Source: an uncultured Marvinbryantia sp. (lineage in GTDB: Bacteria; Bacillota; Clostridia; Lachnospirales; Lachnospiraceae). From it: 64,000 bases of DNA. Of the stretch, positions 34,323 through 44,003 are shown one piece after another. Position numbers and translations under genes: made by a program. Numbering within the stretch: position 1 is the stretch's first letter; every line of letters starts with the position of its first letter. Under the pieces are notes generated by a model. The model saw only the letters and a list, made by a program, of their open reading frames with translations. It searched no databases and was not told the DNA's origin. The stretch spans positions 92,779 through 156,778 of the forward strand of contig NZ_CAJKOX010000002.1 in NCBI RefSeq assembly GCF_905201705.1, given 5' to 3'.

Positions 34323-35933
34323 ATGCAGTTAAATGAACAGGGGTTAAAAAACAGGCAGGAATGGGAGGCGGCGGGCTATTGTCTGCCGCAGTATGACCGG
34401 GAGGCAATGACAGCGCGCACAAAAGAGAATCCGTACTGGGTACATTTTGGGGCGGGCAATATCTTCCGCGCATTTCAGGCGAATGTTGTGCAGAATCTGC
34501 TGAATGAGGGAGTAGTCGACCGGGGAATCATCGCAGTGAGCGGGCATGAGGCGATGGAGAAGCTGAATATTCCGCGCGACGATTATTTCATTCTGGTGAC
34601 GCTCAAAGCGAACGGGAGCACGGAGAAAACGGTGGTCGGAAGCGTGGCGGAATCGCTGACGCTGGACGGAGGCTATGAGAAAGAGTTTAACCGTTTAAAG
34701 GAGATTTTTACGAAGGATTCCCTGCAGATGGCAAGCTTTACCATCACGGAAAAGGGATACGCGATCAGGGGCGGCGACGGCAGCTTTCGCAGCGATGTGC
34801 TGGAGGATCTGCAGAAGGGCTGGCAGGCGCCGGTAAGCTACATCGGAAAAATCTGCGCGCTGCTGTATGCGCGTTACCAGGCGGGAGAGAAGCCGATCGC
34901 GATGGTGAGCATGGACAACTGCTCACATAACGGAACGATCCTGCGCGAAGCGGTAGAGACCTATGTCAGAGCGTGGAGTGAGAACAATCTGGCGGAAGAG
35001 GGCTTTTTATCCTACATAACAAACCCGGAAAAGGTGAGCTTCCCGTGGACGATGATCGACAAAATCTGTCCGCGCCCGGATGCTTCCGTGGAGGCGATGC
35101 TGAGGGAGGACCATATCCAGGGAACCGAGCCGATCATTACCGCGAAAAAGACCTACATCGCGCCGTATGTGAACGCCGAGGAGTCAGAGTACCTTGTGAT
35201 CGAGGACGCCTTCCCGAACGGCAGACCGGAGCTGGAAAAGGGCGGTCTGATCTTCACGGATGCACAGACGGTGGATAAGGTGGAGCGTATGAAGGTCTGC
35301 ACCTGCTTAAATCCGCTGCACACGGCGCTGTCTGTGTTTGGCTGCCTGCTCGGTTACCGGAAAATTTATGAGGAGATGCAGGACGAGGGCATCCGCACGC
35401 TGGTGGAAACGATCGGATACAAGGAGGGCCTGCCGGTTGCCACCGATCCCGGCATCATCCGTCCGAAGGATTTCCTGGATACGGTTCTGAAGGTGCGTAT
35501 CCCGAATCCGTTTATGCCGGATACGCCGCAGAGAATCGTCACGGATACCTCGCAGAAGCTGGCGGTGCGTTTCGGAGAAACCATCCGCGCTTACCAGGAA
35601 TCCGATACGCTGGATGTAAAGACCCTGAAAGGAATCCCGCTGGTGCTTGCAGGCTGGCTGCGCTATCTGATGGCAGTGGACGATAATGGAAATTCCTTCG
35701 AACTCAGCCCGGAGCCGATGCTTGACACCTTAAAACCCTGCATCGACGGCTTAAAGCTGACAGAGCAGCAGGATGTCAGGAGCATCATCGCGCCGGTGCT
35801 GAAAATGAAAGAGATCTTCGGCGTTGACCTGTATGAGGCAGGTCTGGCGGACAAGGTGTGCGGCTATCTGCAGAGCATGACGGCGGGCACAGGCGCTGTG
35901 CGTCGGACGCTTGATAAGGCGATGAGGGAGTAG
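34323..35933 (+). CDS. uxuB: Mannitol dehydrogenase family protein, probable fructuronate reductase
   Basis: 536 residues from ATG 34323 (GGAGAAGGAAGGAC upstream). VHFGAGNIFRAFQANVVQNLL is the NAD-binding start of the long-chain polyol dehydrogenase family; VSMDNCSHNG and the FPWTMIDKICPRP region match UxuB/YeiQ-type enzymes, and CLNPLHTALSVFGCLLG has the KxxxxNxxH-like active site in the CTCLNPLHT form. Converts fructuronate to D-mannonate with NADH. The partner mannonate dehydratase (UxuA) is not in the window. Confidence 0.85.
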   Translation: MQLNEQGLKNRQEWEAAGYCLPQYDREAMTARTKENPYWVHFGAGNIFRAFQANVVQNLLNEGVVDRGIIAVSGHEAMEKLNIPRDDYFILVTLKANGSTEKTVVGSVAESLTLDGGYEKEFNRLKEIFTKDSLQMASFTITEKGYAIRGGDGSFRSDVLEDLQKGWQAPVSYIGKICALLYARYQAGEKPIAMVSMDNCSHNGTILREAVETYVRAWSENNLAEEGFLSYITNPEKVSFPWTMIDKICPRPDASVEAMLREDHIQGTEPIITAKKTYIAPYVNAEESEYLVIEDAFPNGRPELEKGGLIFTDAQTVDKVERMKVCTCLNPLHTALSVFGCLLGYRKIYEEMQDEGIRTLVETIGYKEGLPVATDPGIIRPKDFLDTVLKVRIPNPFMPDTPQRIVTDTSQKLAVRFGETIRAYQESDTLDVKTLKGIPLVLAGWLRYLMAVDDNGNSFELSPEPMLDTLKPCIDGLKLTEQQDVRSIIAPVLKMKEIFGVDLYEAGLADKVCGYLQSMTAGTGAVRRTLDKAMRE

Positions 35934-36057
35934 ACGATTTTTTTCCCGCGAGGTATTTGAAAAACCCCTGGTAGACGAAATCCGCTGATTGTGATAAGAT
36001 GAATTATCAAAGACTGAAAGGAAGAAAATTCCGTCTGCGGAATTTCGACAGACATAT

Positions 36058-37230
36058 ATGCAACGACTTCGTGGGATTTTAGACGAACACTTAGACGAAA
36101 AATTGCTGCGCATCACGATCAGCGGCAGGCGTCACGCCGGCACGGCGGATAAAGTGAAGATCCGCCCGGTGCTGGTGAAGGGGAGGCTTCTTTTTCAGAC
36201 AGCGGTTTCCGACGGCAAAAAGGAGTTTCACAAAAATTATGAAAAGGATGAGCTGACTTGTCAGATCGAAGCCTGGCTTCTGCAGGATTATAAGCAGCTT
36301 GTGATGGACACGCAGGAGCTGTCCGTGCAGGCGCTGGTGAGCAAAAAGGGGCAGGCGACGGTGAAGATAAAAAAGCCGGACAGGCCGCGGCAGGCGGCGG
36401 TGGCGGAGCACAACCGCAAAAAGCAGTACCTTCTGGAGGAAGGCAGGGCGGTGCCGTTCCTTGTCGACCTTGGCGTGCAGACTCCGGAGGGAAAGACGGT
36501 GAACGCGCGCTACCACAAATTCCGGCAGATCAACCGTTTTCTGGAATTTGTGGCGGATATCCTGCCGGCACTGGATAAAGACCGTGAGCTGACGATCATC
36601 GACTTTGGCTGCGGGAAATCGTATCTCACCTTCGCGATGTATTATTACCTGCACGAGCAGCAGGGGCTTGACGTCCGCATGATCGGGCTTGATTTAAAAG
36701 AAGATGTGATCGCGCACTGTAATCAGCTCGCTGAAAAATACGGCTATGAAAAACTAAGATTTTTCACTGGGGATATTGCCTCCTACGAGGGCTGCACGCA
36801 GGCGGATATGGTGGTTACGCTGCACGCCTGCGATACAGCGACGGATTATGCGCTGCAGAAAGCGGTGGAATGGAATGCGCAGGTGATCCTTTCGGTGCCC
36901 TGCTGCCAGCACGAGCTGAACGGGCAGATTTCCAGTGAGCTGATGCAGCCGGTGCTGAAATATGGGCTGGTGAAGGAGCGGATGGCGGCGCTTCTGACGG
37001 ACGCTTTCCGCGCGGAGCTTCTGGAGGAGCAGGGCTATCAGGTGCAGCTTCTGGAATTTATCGACATGGAGCACACGCCGAAAAATATTCTGATCCGTGC
37101 GGTGCGAAGGAAAAACGGCGTTGTAAAGACAAACCAGGCACTGACCGCGTGCATGGAGGCATGGAACGCGCAGCCGCTGCTCGGAAAGCTTCTGCAGCGG
37201 GAGGACGCGTTATTTGGAGGGGTGCAATGA
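36058..37230 (+). CDS. Class I SAM-dependent methyltransferase (Methyltransf_32 family)
   Basis: 390 residues. TIIDFGCGKSYLTFAMYYYL near residue 180 is the SAM-binding motif I, MIGLDLKEDVI motif II, VVTLHACDTATDYAL and SVPCCQHELNGQ the later motifs; the PCCQHE stretch is typical of the glutathione-S-transferase C-domain-like methyltransferases related to RNA or protein targets. The N-terminal ~140 residues are a separate domain of unknown role. Overlaps the next gene by 4 bases, so translation is coupled. ATG start; ribosome site weak. Confidence 0.82.
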   Translation: MQRLRGILDEHLDEKLLRITISGRRHAGTADKVKIRPVLVKGRLLFQTAVSDGKKEFHKNYEKDELTCQIEAWLLQDYKQLVMDTQELSVQALVSKKGQATVKIKKPDRPRQAAVAEHNRKKQYLLEEGRAVPFLVDLGVQTPEGKTVNARYHKFRQINRFLEFVADILPALDKDRELTIIDFGCGKSYLTFAMYYYLHEQQGLDVRMIGLDLKEDVIAHCNQLAEKYGYEKLRFFTGDIASYEGCTQADMVVTLHACDTATDYALQKAVEWNAQVILSVPCCQHELNGQISSELMQPVLKYGLVKERMAALLTDAFRAELLEEQGYQVQLLEFIDMEHTPKNILIRAVRRKNGVVKTNQALTACMEAWNAQPLLGKLLQREDALFGGVQ

Positions 37231-39680
37231 AAAAGGTATTGATCAGAATAGCGGTATTGCTGGTGATTTTTGTCGCTTCGGCGGCGGTTTTCGCGCAGCT
37301 TATCAATGACGAGACAAAGATGCAGACGGAGGATATGTCGCAGGCGACGCTTCCGCTTGTTTATATGGTATATAAGGATGTGGAGATGAACCCGCTGCAT
37401 GGTTACGTGAAGCCGATGGCGGTGACAGCGGTGCGCGACACGCTTACGCCGATCTCCACGGAGCGCGATATGAGCATCGAGGTGCAGACCTTTGGCGCGC
37501 AGGTGAGCGATATTTATTTTGAAGTGTTTACTGCGGATGGAGAGACGTCGTTGGAAAACACAAAGGTGACGAACCTGTCGCAGGACGGCGACTATGTGAC
37601 GGCGTCCTTCACGCTGCAGAATTTTATGCGCATGAACCAGGAGTATGTGCTGAAGATCCAGCTCCGCGCGGATGGGCGCGACATCTATTACTATACCCGC
37701 GTGGTGCAGCAGGACAGCCTGCACACGAAGGAATATCTGGATTTTGTGATCAGCTTTTCCGAGAAATGCCTGAACCGGCAGGAGGTGGACCGCTTGGCGC
37801 TCTACCTGGAGCCGGAGGGCGACGAGGACGAGGTGGATCTGTCCTTTATGGACATCCATACAACCACAGATCAGATTGTGTGGGGGAATCTGAACCCGCA
37901 GATTTATTATAAGTCTATCCCGGCGATCAAGGAGCTGAACGAGACGACGGCGACGATCGTGCAGGAGTACCTGATCAGCGCGCAGAGCGAGGAGGGTTAC
38001 ACGGAGCTGTATACGGTAAATGAATATTTCCGTTTGCGCTATGCCGATGAATCGGTGATGCTGCTGGATTTTGAGCGCTCGACGAATGAGATCTTCAATC
38101 CGGATAACGGCGTGCTGACGGATAAGGGCATCCGCCTGGGCATCTGCGACAGTGATATTTCCTTTGTGACGGATTCAAAGAGCCGCTTTTACGCTTTTGA
38201 GATCGGCGGAGAGCTGTGGAGTTACGATTCTTCGAGCGGAAAGATGGCGCAGGTATTCACCTTCCGCCAGAAGGGGGGCACGGATTACCGCGATATTTAC
38301 GGACAGCATGACATTAAGATCTTAAAGGTAAGTACGAACGGCAACATCCAGTTTGTGGTGGCGGGCTACATGAACCGCGGACGTCACGAGGGCGAGTCGG
38401 GCGTGGCAGTCTATTTTTACGACGCTTCCTCCGGCGGTATCGAGGAAATGCTGTTTGTGGATACCATGCGCTCCTACGATCTTCTGAAGGCGGATGTGCA
38501 GGAAATTTCTTATGTGGCGGATGACCAGGAGGATTTTTATCTGCTGCTGGACGGAGATGTGTACGAGATCAATCTGACGACGTTTGAGACAACGAAAATC
38601 GTGGAAAATATGAAGCCGAACTGCTATGTCGGCTCGGAATCCGGCAAGTATTTTGCTTATCTGGCGGAGAACGAGGCGTACGATTCGCGTACCATCAACA
38701 TCTACAATATGGACACGAAGGAGAGCAGCCAGATTACCTGCGGGGAGAACGAGCGCATCCGTATGCTTGGCTATATGGGCGAGGCGCTGGTTTATGGAAT
38801 CGCGGAGGTGTCGGACATCGACGCGTCGCATGAGGGGGACGAGATTTTCCCGATGCGCACTGTTTACATCATCAACGAGGAGGGCGAGACGGTCAAGGAA
38901 TACGGTGAAACCGGCATTTATGTGACGGACGCCGTGGTTGAGGACCGGCTGCTTACCATGACACGCGTGCGCAGATCAGGTGACGGCTGGGAGGAAGCGT
39001 CGGAGGATCACATTATTGATAACGTGCGGGAGACGGACGCGGTCGGACTGACGACGCAGGTGAGTGACCGCAAGCAGACGGAGCGGATCCTTCTGATGGA
39101 GAATGCCTCCGAAAAGCAGACGCCGCAGACGGTGCGCAGCCGCATGATCGTCAATGAGACGGAGCGGGAGGTCACTATCGGGGAAAAGGAACACAATGAG
39201 GAGCTGTACTACGTGTACGCGAAGGGCAGGCTGGAGGGCATTTACGAAAATGCCAACACCGCGATCGTGCGTGCGAACGAGCTGTTCGGCGTGGTCGTCG
39301 ATCAGGATCAGACCTATGTCTGGGAGCGCGGCAACAAGAAAACGGCGGCAGAGTATTCGCTTGACGAGGTGCCGGCGTGTATCCAGAGCGGAACGATGGA
39401 TATTGATTATCTGCAGGGACAGCTTCCCGACAAGTGGGTGCTGGATCTGACCGGCTGCGATATCGAGTCGGTGCAGTATTTTATCAGCGAGGGCAACGTG
39501 CTGCTGGCGGATACGGTGGACGGCGTGCGGATCGTGCTTGGATACGATCAGTGGGGCAATGTGCGCCTTTACGAGCCAGGCGCGGAGGAATCGTATCTGA
39601 TCAGTGACGAGGACGCCCTGGAGCTGTTTGAAAAATCGGGCAACGTGTTTATCGGGTTCCTCGATAAACCGAAGGAGTAG
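37227..39680 (+). CDS. Large membrane-anchored extracytoplasmic protein of unknown function
   Basis: 817 residues from ATG 37227 (GGAGGGG upstream). One N-terminal membrane helix (residues ~4-24, LIRIAVLLVIFVASAAVFA) is followed by a long soluble part that should lie outside the cell. The region 290-600 contains several short blade-like segments (for example YAFEIGGELWSYDSS, VYEINLTTFETTKIV, RTINIYNMDTKESSQI) suggestive of a beta-propeller. No catalytic motif recognised. It is coupled to a methyltransferase and followed 24 bases later by a FadR-type regulator. Confidence 0.7.
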   Translation: MKKVLIRIAVLLVIFVASAAVFAQLINDETKMQTEDMSQATLPLVYMVYKDVEMNPLHGYVKPMAVTAVRDTLTPISTERDMSIEVQTFGAQVSDIYFEVFTADGETSLENTKVTNLSQDGDYVTASFTLQNFMRMNQEYVLKIQLRADGRDIYYYTRVVQQDSLHTKEYLDFVISFSEKCLNRQEVDRLALYLEPEGDEDEVDLSFMDIHTTTDQIVWGNLNPQIYYKSIPAIKELNETTATIVQEYLISAQSEEGYTELYTVNEYFRLRYADESVMLLDFERSTNEIFNPDNGVLTDKGIRLGICDSDISFVTDSKSRFYAFEIGGELWSYDSSSGKMAQVFTFRQKGGTDYRDIYGQHDIKILKVSTNGNIQFVVAGYMNRGRHEGESGVAVYFYDASSGGIEEMLFVDTMRSYDLLKADVQEISYVADDQEDFYLLLDGDVYEINLTTFETTKIVENMKPNCYVGSESGKYFAYLAENEAYDSRTINIYNMDTKESSQITCGENERIRMLGYMGEALVYGIAEVSDIDASHEGDEIFPMRTVYIINEEGETVKEYGETGIYVTDAVVEDRLLTMTRVRRSGDGWEEASEDHIIDNVRETDAVGLTTQVSDRKQTERILLMENASEKQTPQTVRSRMIVNETEREVTIGEKEHNEELYYVYAKGRLEGIYENANTAIVRANELFGVVVDQDQTYVWERGNKKTAAEYSLDEVPACIQSGTMDIDYLQGQLPDKWVLDLTGCDIESVQYFISEGNVLLADTVDGVRIVLGYDQWGNVRLYEPGAEESYLISDEDALELFEKSGNVFIGFLDKPKE

Positions 39681-39703
39681 ACAAAAGCAAGGAAGGTTAT
39701 GCA

Positions 39704-40456
39704 ATGTATCAGTTTGAGAAGGTGAATAAAAAGCTGCTCGGATCGCAGGTGGAGGATGAGCTGATGAATTTCATCCTGCAGGAGCCGGTGAAGGTGGGGG
39801 AGAAGATCCCGAATGAATTTGAGCTGGCGGAGCGGTTCGGCGTGGGAAGGAGTACGATCCGCGAGGCGGTGAAGGCGCTGGTCTCCAAGGGAATCCTGGA
39901 GGTCCGGCGCGGCTCCGGTACCTATGTGATCAGCACATACTCGCTGGAGGACGATCCGCTGGGGTTTGCCAGGTTTCAGGACCGCTATCAGCTCGCACTG
40001 GAGCTTTTCGAGGTCCGTCTGATGATCGAGCCGGAGATCGCCGCGCTCGCTGCCGGGTCGGCGACGGAGGAGGAACGAAAAAAACTGAATGAATTATGTG
40101 ATGAGGTGGAACAATTATACCGCGAGGGAAAAAACCATTTGAAAAAGGACGTGGAATTTCACACGTATATCGCAAAGTGCAGCAAGAACCGGGTGGTGGA
40201 GACGCTGGTCCCAATCATCAACACGGCGGTCATGACCTTCGGAAATCTGACGCACCGCAAACTGATGGAGGAGACTATTGAGACGCACCGGGCGGTGACG
40301 GACGCCATACAAAAGGGCGATTCTATCGGCGCGCGCTGCGCGATGATCATGCATCTGACGTACAACCGCCAGATGCTGATGAAGATGATGGAGGAACGGG
40401 AAGCGCAGGAAACACCGGGCGACAGAAAGATCGGGGAAGCGCAGAATACGGAGTAA
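39704..40456 (+). CDS. FadR/GntR family transcriptional regulator (FCD domain)
   Basis: 250 residues. Winged helix at residues 10-75 (IPNEFELAERFGVGRSTIREAVKALVSKGILEVRRGSGTYV in pieces) and an all-helical FCD sensor domain at 90-230, with metal-binding Asp/His positions seen as FEVRLMIEPEIA, DVEFHTYIAKCS and ETHRAVTDAI. FCD proteins sense sugar acids or organic acids. The next operon (GntP permease, sugar-acid dehydratase) has two palindromes around its promoter that fit a repressor of this class. Confidence 0.9.
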   Translation: MYQFEKVNKKLLGSQVEDELMNFILQEPVKVGEKIPNEFELAERFGVGRSTIREAVKALVSKGILEVRRGSGTYVISTYSLEDDPLGFARFQDRYQLALELFEVRLMIEPEIAALAAGSATEEERKKLNELCDEVEQLYREGKNHLKKDVEFHTYIAKCSKNRVVETLVPIINTAVMTFGNLTHRKLMEETIETHRAVTDAIQKGDSIGARCAMIMHLTYNRQMLMKMMEEREAQETPGDRKIGEAQNTE

Positions 40457-40529
40457 AACATCAGACGAACACTCTCTGGAAATTTCTGGATTGGGTATAA
40501 ATAGAAAAAATATGGACATAATAAACAAA

Positions 40530-40566
40530 AACAGCAGGTTTTTAACAGAAAAATCTGCTGTTTTTT
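40530..40566 (+). terminator. Rho-independent terminator after the FadR-type gene
   Basis: AACAGCAGGTTTTT and AGAAAAATCTGCTGTT form a stem with one mismatch and an AAC-type loop, followed by TTTTTTG. Confidence 0.88.
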
Positions 40567-40591
40567 GTTAGAAAAGTAGAAAAAGAACAAA

Positions 40592-40666
40592 ATACATCAG
40601 ATGTATTGACGAAAATAAAAGAAAATACTATAATAAAACCAACATAACATAAGACGTCAGATGTTA
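40592..40666 (+). promoter_or_regulatory. gntP promoter flanked by two FadR-type operators
   Basis: Operator 1 ATACATC-A-GATGTAT (40592-40606) is a perfect 15-base palindrome whose end overlaps the -35 TTGACG (40606-40611). A 17-base spacer leads to TATAAT (40629-40634). Operator 2, TAACAT (40645-40650) and ATGTTA (40661-40666) around GACGTCAGATG, lies just past the start point and shares the GTCAGATGT core. This is a textbook repressor arrangement. Confidence 0.78.
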
Positions 40667-40705
40667 TAAGGGAAACGAAATTATGCTGAAGGAGGAATTA
40701 TTATT

Positions 40706-42061
40706 ATGACTGGAGAAGTCGCTCTGAATCCTACCCGGCTGGTGATCGCCGCGCTGATAGGACTCGCATTACTGTTGGTACTGATTATTAAATTTAAGGT
40801 TCAGGCAATGGTTGCTATCCTGGTCGGCGCGATCGTCATCGGGCTGGTAGCAGGAATGCCGTTCGAGGATATCGTGACGGCAGTAAATGATGGTATTGGA
40901 AACACGTTAAAGGGCATTGCGCTTCTGGTAGGACTTGGTTCGATGTTTGGCGCAATTCTGGAGGTATCGGGCGGCGCCCAGACGCTTGCCGTCTCGATGG
41001 TAAAATGGTTTGGTGATAAAAAAGCGGCCTGGGCGCTCGGAATCACCGGTCTGGTTATCTCAATGCCGGTATTTTTCGACGCAGGCCTTATTATTCTGAT
41101 CCCGCTTGCATTTTCGCTGGCAAAGAGAACAAAACGTTCCTCGCTGTTTTACGCAATTCCGCTGCTGGCAGGTCTTGCAGTCGGACATGCGTTTATCCCG
41201 CCGACACCGGGACCGGTGCTGGTGGCAACGATGCTCGGCGTAGACCTTGGCTGGGTGATCATGGTCGGCATCTTCTGCGGTATCTTCGCGATGATCGTGG
41301 CAGGTCCGGTATGGGGCTCCATCTGCGGAAACAAGTATTACGTTCCGGTTCCGGAGCATGTGGCAAATCAGGAAGACTTTGACGAATCGAAGCTTCCGAA
41401 CTTCTGGACGATCGTTGGAATTATCCTGATTCCGCTTGTACTGATTATTTTGGATTCTGTCGCTGGCGTTGTTCCGGCAATGGCTCCGATCGCGCCGATC
41501 CTTGGTTTCCTTGGCGAGCCGTTCGTAGCGCTTCTGATCGCGACCATCGTGGCGATGCTCGTGCTCGGCGTAAAGCATGGCTACAAGATGGATGAGCTGG
41601 AAAAGATCATGACAAAATCTCTGGAGCCGACCGGACTGATCCTTCTGGTAACGGCATGCGGCGGCGTGCTCCGCTATATGCTCCAGTATTCCGGACTTGG
41701 CGATGTGATCGGAAACGCGGTGGCATCCGCAAACCTTCCGATCGTTGTTATCGCATTTATCGTAGCTGCGCTGGTAAGAATCTGCGTGGGTTCCGCAACG
41801 GTGGCAATGACGATGGCGGCAGGCATCATCGCGGCAATGCCGGGCATTGCAGAGCTGTCCCCGCTGTACCTTGCATGTACAACGGCGGCAGTCGCAGGCG
41901 GCGCGACAGTATGTTCCCACTTCAACGATTCCGGCTTCTGGCTGGTGAAGTCGCTGGTGGGCATGGATGAAAAGACAACCTTAAAGACATGGACGATTAT
42001 GGAAACGCTTGTAGGCGGAACCGGTTTTGTGGTAGCATTAATCATATCCTTCTTCGCATAG
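40706..42061 (+). CDS. gntP: GntP family gluconate/sugar-acid permease
   Basis: 451 residues with 12-14 membrane segments. FGAILEVSGGAQTLA, PVFFDAGLIILIPLAFSLA and HAFIPPTPGPVLVATMLG are GntP-family hallmarks. Imports gluconate or a related hexonate/2-keto acid by proton symport. AAGGAGG ribosome site. The dehydratase gene 100 bases downstream is probably in the same operon, with an intercistronic hairpin between them. Confidence 0.92.
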   Translation: MTGEVALNPTRLVIAALIGLALLLVLIIKFKVQAMVAILVGAIVIGLVAGMPFEDIVTAVNDGIGNTLKGIALLVGLGSMFGAILEVSGGAQTLAVSMVKWFGDKKAAWALGITGLVISMPVFFDAGLIILIPLAFSLAKRTKRSSLFYAIPLLAGLAVGHAFIPPTPGPVLVATMLGVDLGWVIMVGIFCGIFAMIVAGPVWGSICGNKYYVPVPEHVANQEDFDESKLPNFWTIVGIILIPLVLIILDSVAGVVPAMAPIAPILGFLGEPFVALLIATIVAMLVLGVKHGYKMDELEKIMTKSLEPTGLILLVTACGGVLRYMLQYSGLGDVIGNAVASANLPIVVIAFIVAALVRICVGSATVAMTMAAGIIAAMPGIAELSPLYLACTTAAVAGGATVCSHFNDSGFWLVKSLVGMDEKTTLKTWTIMETLVGGTGFVVALIISFFA

Positions 42062-42068
42062 ACGGATG

Positions 42069-42103
42069 GCGGGGCGAAAAGGAGTGACGTACCTTCGCCC
42101 CGC
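42069..42103 (+). other. Intercistronic stem-loop between gntP and the dehydratase gene
   Basis: GCGGGGCGAA (42069-42078) pairs with TTCGCCCCGC (42094-42103), a 10-bp stem with a 15-base loop. No T tract follows, so it is more likely an mRNA processing or stabilising element, or a weak attenuator, than a full terminator. Confidence 0.65.
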
Positions 42104-42161
42104 GCATCACAGAAAAATCGCGACAGGACATTTAACATAAAGTAGAAAGGGGCTGCAAACG

Positions 42162-43907
42162 ATGGAATTAAAGAGTCAGGAAATGAGAAGATTAGCGCCG
42201 GAGCTTGATCCGCTGCGCATCGGTACCGGCTGGAAGCCGGAGGATTTATCAAAGGTTCAGGTCATGATTGAGAGCACTTTCGGAGACAGTCATCCGGGAA
42301 GCGGTCATCTGGACGTATTGGTGGAGGAAGTAAGGAAAGGCGTGGAGGCAGCGGGCGGACACGGCGCACGTTATTACTGCACCGACATCTGCGACGGTGA
42401 GAGCCAGGGAACGGACGGGATCAATTTCAGTCTGGCAAGCCGTGAGATGATCGCAAACATGATCGAGATCCACGCAAACGCGACGCCGTTTGACGCCGGT
42501 GTTTATCTGGCAAGCTGCGACAAGGGAATGCCGGCAAACCTTATGGGGCTGGCAAGAGTGGACATCCCGGCGGTAGTGGTTCCGGGGGGTACCATGAATG
42601 CGGGGCCGGAGATGCTCACTCTGGAGCAGCTCGGCATGTACAGCGCAAAATATCAGCGCGGAGAAATTGACGAGGAAAAGCTGAACTGGGCGAAATGCAA
42701 TGCCTGCCCGAGCTGCGGTGCATGTTCCTTTATCGGAACGGCGTCCACCATGCAGATCATGGCGGAGGCGCTCGGCCTGGCGCTGCCGGGAAGTGCGCTG
42801 ATGCCGGCGACCAGCCCGGACCTTCTGGCATACGCAAGACAGGCCGGTGAGCAGGCGGTAAAGCTTGCGACGATGCCGCATATGAAGCCGTCCGATATCG
42901 TGACGATGGACAGCTTTGAGAATGCAATCCTGGTACATGCGGCAATTTCCGGAAGCACGAACTGTCTGCTGCACATTCCGGCGGTTGCTCACGAATTTGG
43001 CATTGAGATCACCGGCGATACCTTTGACCGTCTGCACAGAGGTGCGCGTTATCTTCTGGATGTGCGTCCGGCAGGACGCTGGCCGGCGGAGGTATTCTAC
43101 TATGCGGGCGGCGTTCCGGCGATTATGGAGGAAATCAAGGAGCATCTGCACCTTGATGTGATGACCGTGACGGGAAAGACGCTTGGCGAGAACCTGGAGG
43201 AGCTGAAACAGAACGGCTTCTATGAGCGCTGCGGAAAGTGGCTGGCGGACTTCAATGCGCGCTACGGCGTGAATGTGACAAAAGAGGACATCATCCGCCC
43301 ATACGACAAGGCGATCGGAACCGACGGCAGCATCGCGATCCTGAAGGGAAATCTGGCCCCGGAGGGCGCAGTGATCAAGCACACGGCATGCCCGAAGGAA
43401 ATGTTTAAGGCGGTGCTGCGGGCAAGACCGTTTGACAGCGAGGAAGAATGCCTTGACGCGGTATTGAAGCACAAGGTGCAGAAGGGCGACGCGGTATTCA
43501 TCCGCTACGAGGGTCCGAAGGGCAGCGGTATGCCGGAGATGTTCTATACCTCAGAGGCGATCAGCAGTGATAAGGAGCTGGGACGCAGTATCGCGCTGAT
43601 CACAGACGGACGCTTCTCAGGCGCCTCCACCGGTCCGGTGATCGGACACTGCAGCCCGGAGGCGGTGGACGGCGGTCCCATCGCGCTCGTCGAAGAGGGC
43701 GACCTCATCGAAATCGACGTTATGGAGCGAAAGCTCAACATTATCGGCATCCACGGCGTGGAAAAGACGCCGGAGGAAATCGACGCGGTACTCAAAGAGC
43801 GCAGAGCAAACTGGAAGCCGCGCGAGCCGAAATACAAAAAAGGTGTGCTGAGACTTTTCAGCGAGCACGCGGCAAGCCCGATGAAAGGGGCATATCTCGA
43901 GTATTAG
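42162..43907 (+). CDS. IlvD/Edd family dehydratase, probably acting on a sugar acid
   Basis: 581 residues. Fe-S cysteines are seen in YLASCDKGMPANLMG and NACPSCGACSFIGTASTM; DGRFSGASTGPVIGH is the C-terminal signature. The family includes dihydroxyacid, phosphogluconate and pentonate/hexonate dehydratases. Because of the GntP permease and FCD regulator, and no other branched-chain synthesis genes here, a sugar-acid dehydratase giving a 2-keto-3-deoxy acid is more likely than IlvD (inference). AGAAAGGGGC ribosome site. Confidence 0.88.
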   Translation: MELKSQEMRRLAPELDPLRIGTGWKPEDLSKVQVMIESTFGDSHPGSGHLDVLVEEVRKGVEAAGGHGARYYCTDICDGESQGTDGINFSLASREMIANMIEIHANATPFDAGVYLASCDKGMPANLMGLARVDIPAVVVPGGTMNAGPEMLTLEQLGMYSAKYQRGEIDEEKLNWAKCNACPSCGACSFIGTASTMQIMAEALGLALPGSALMPATSPDLLAYARQAGEQAVKLATMPHMKPSDIVTMDSFENAILVHAAISGSTNCLLHIPAVAHEFGIEITGDTFDRLHRGARYLLDVRPAGRWPAEVFYYAGGVPAIMEEIKEHLHLDVMTVTGKTLGENLEELKQNGFYERCGKWLADFNARYGVNVTKEDIIRPYDKAIGTDGSIAILKGNLAPEGAVIKHTACPKEMFKAVLRARPFDSEEECLDAVLKHKVQKGDAVFIRYEGPKGSGMPEMFYTSEAISSDKELGRSIALITDGRFSGASTGPVIGHCSPEAVDGGPIALVEEGDLIEIDVMERKLNIIGIHGVEKTPEEIDAVLKERRANWKPREPKYKKGVLRLFSEHAASPMKGAYLEY

Positions 43908-43936
43908 GATGTAACGGAGAAGTTATAGGACAGATG

Positions 43937-43960
43937 GGGAGGCGAAAAGCCTCCCTTTTT
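43937..43960 (+). terminator. Rho-independent terminator after the dehydratase gene
   Basis: GGGAGGC (43937-43943), loop GAAAA-type, GCCTCCC (43949-43955) and five T. Confidence 0.93.
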
Positions 43961-44003
43961 GCAGGCAATTATGATATACTGATTTTATCGGGATGCCGAA
44001 TAA

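Noticed and set aside
42249..43472. 407-codon open frame on the minus strand
   Set aside because: Antisense to the IlvD/Edd dehydratase with its clear Fe-S motifs; biased composition, no family resemblance.
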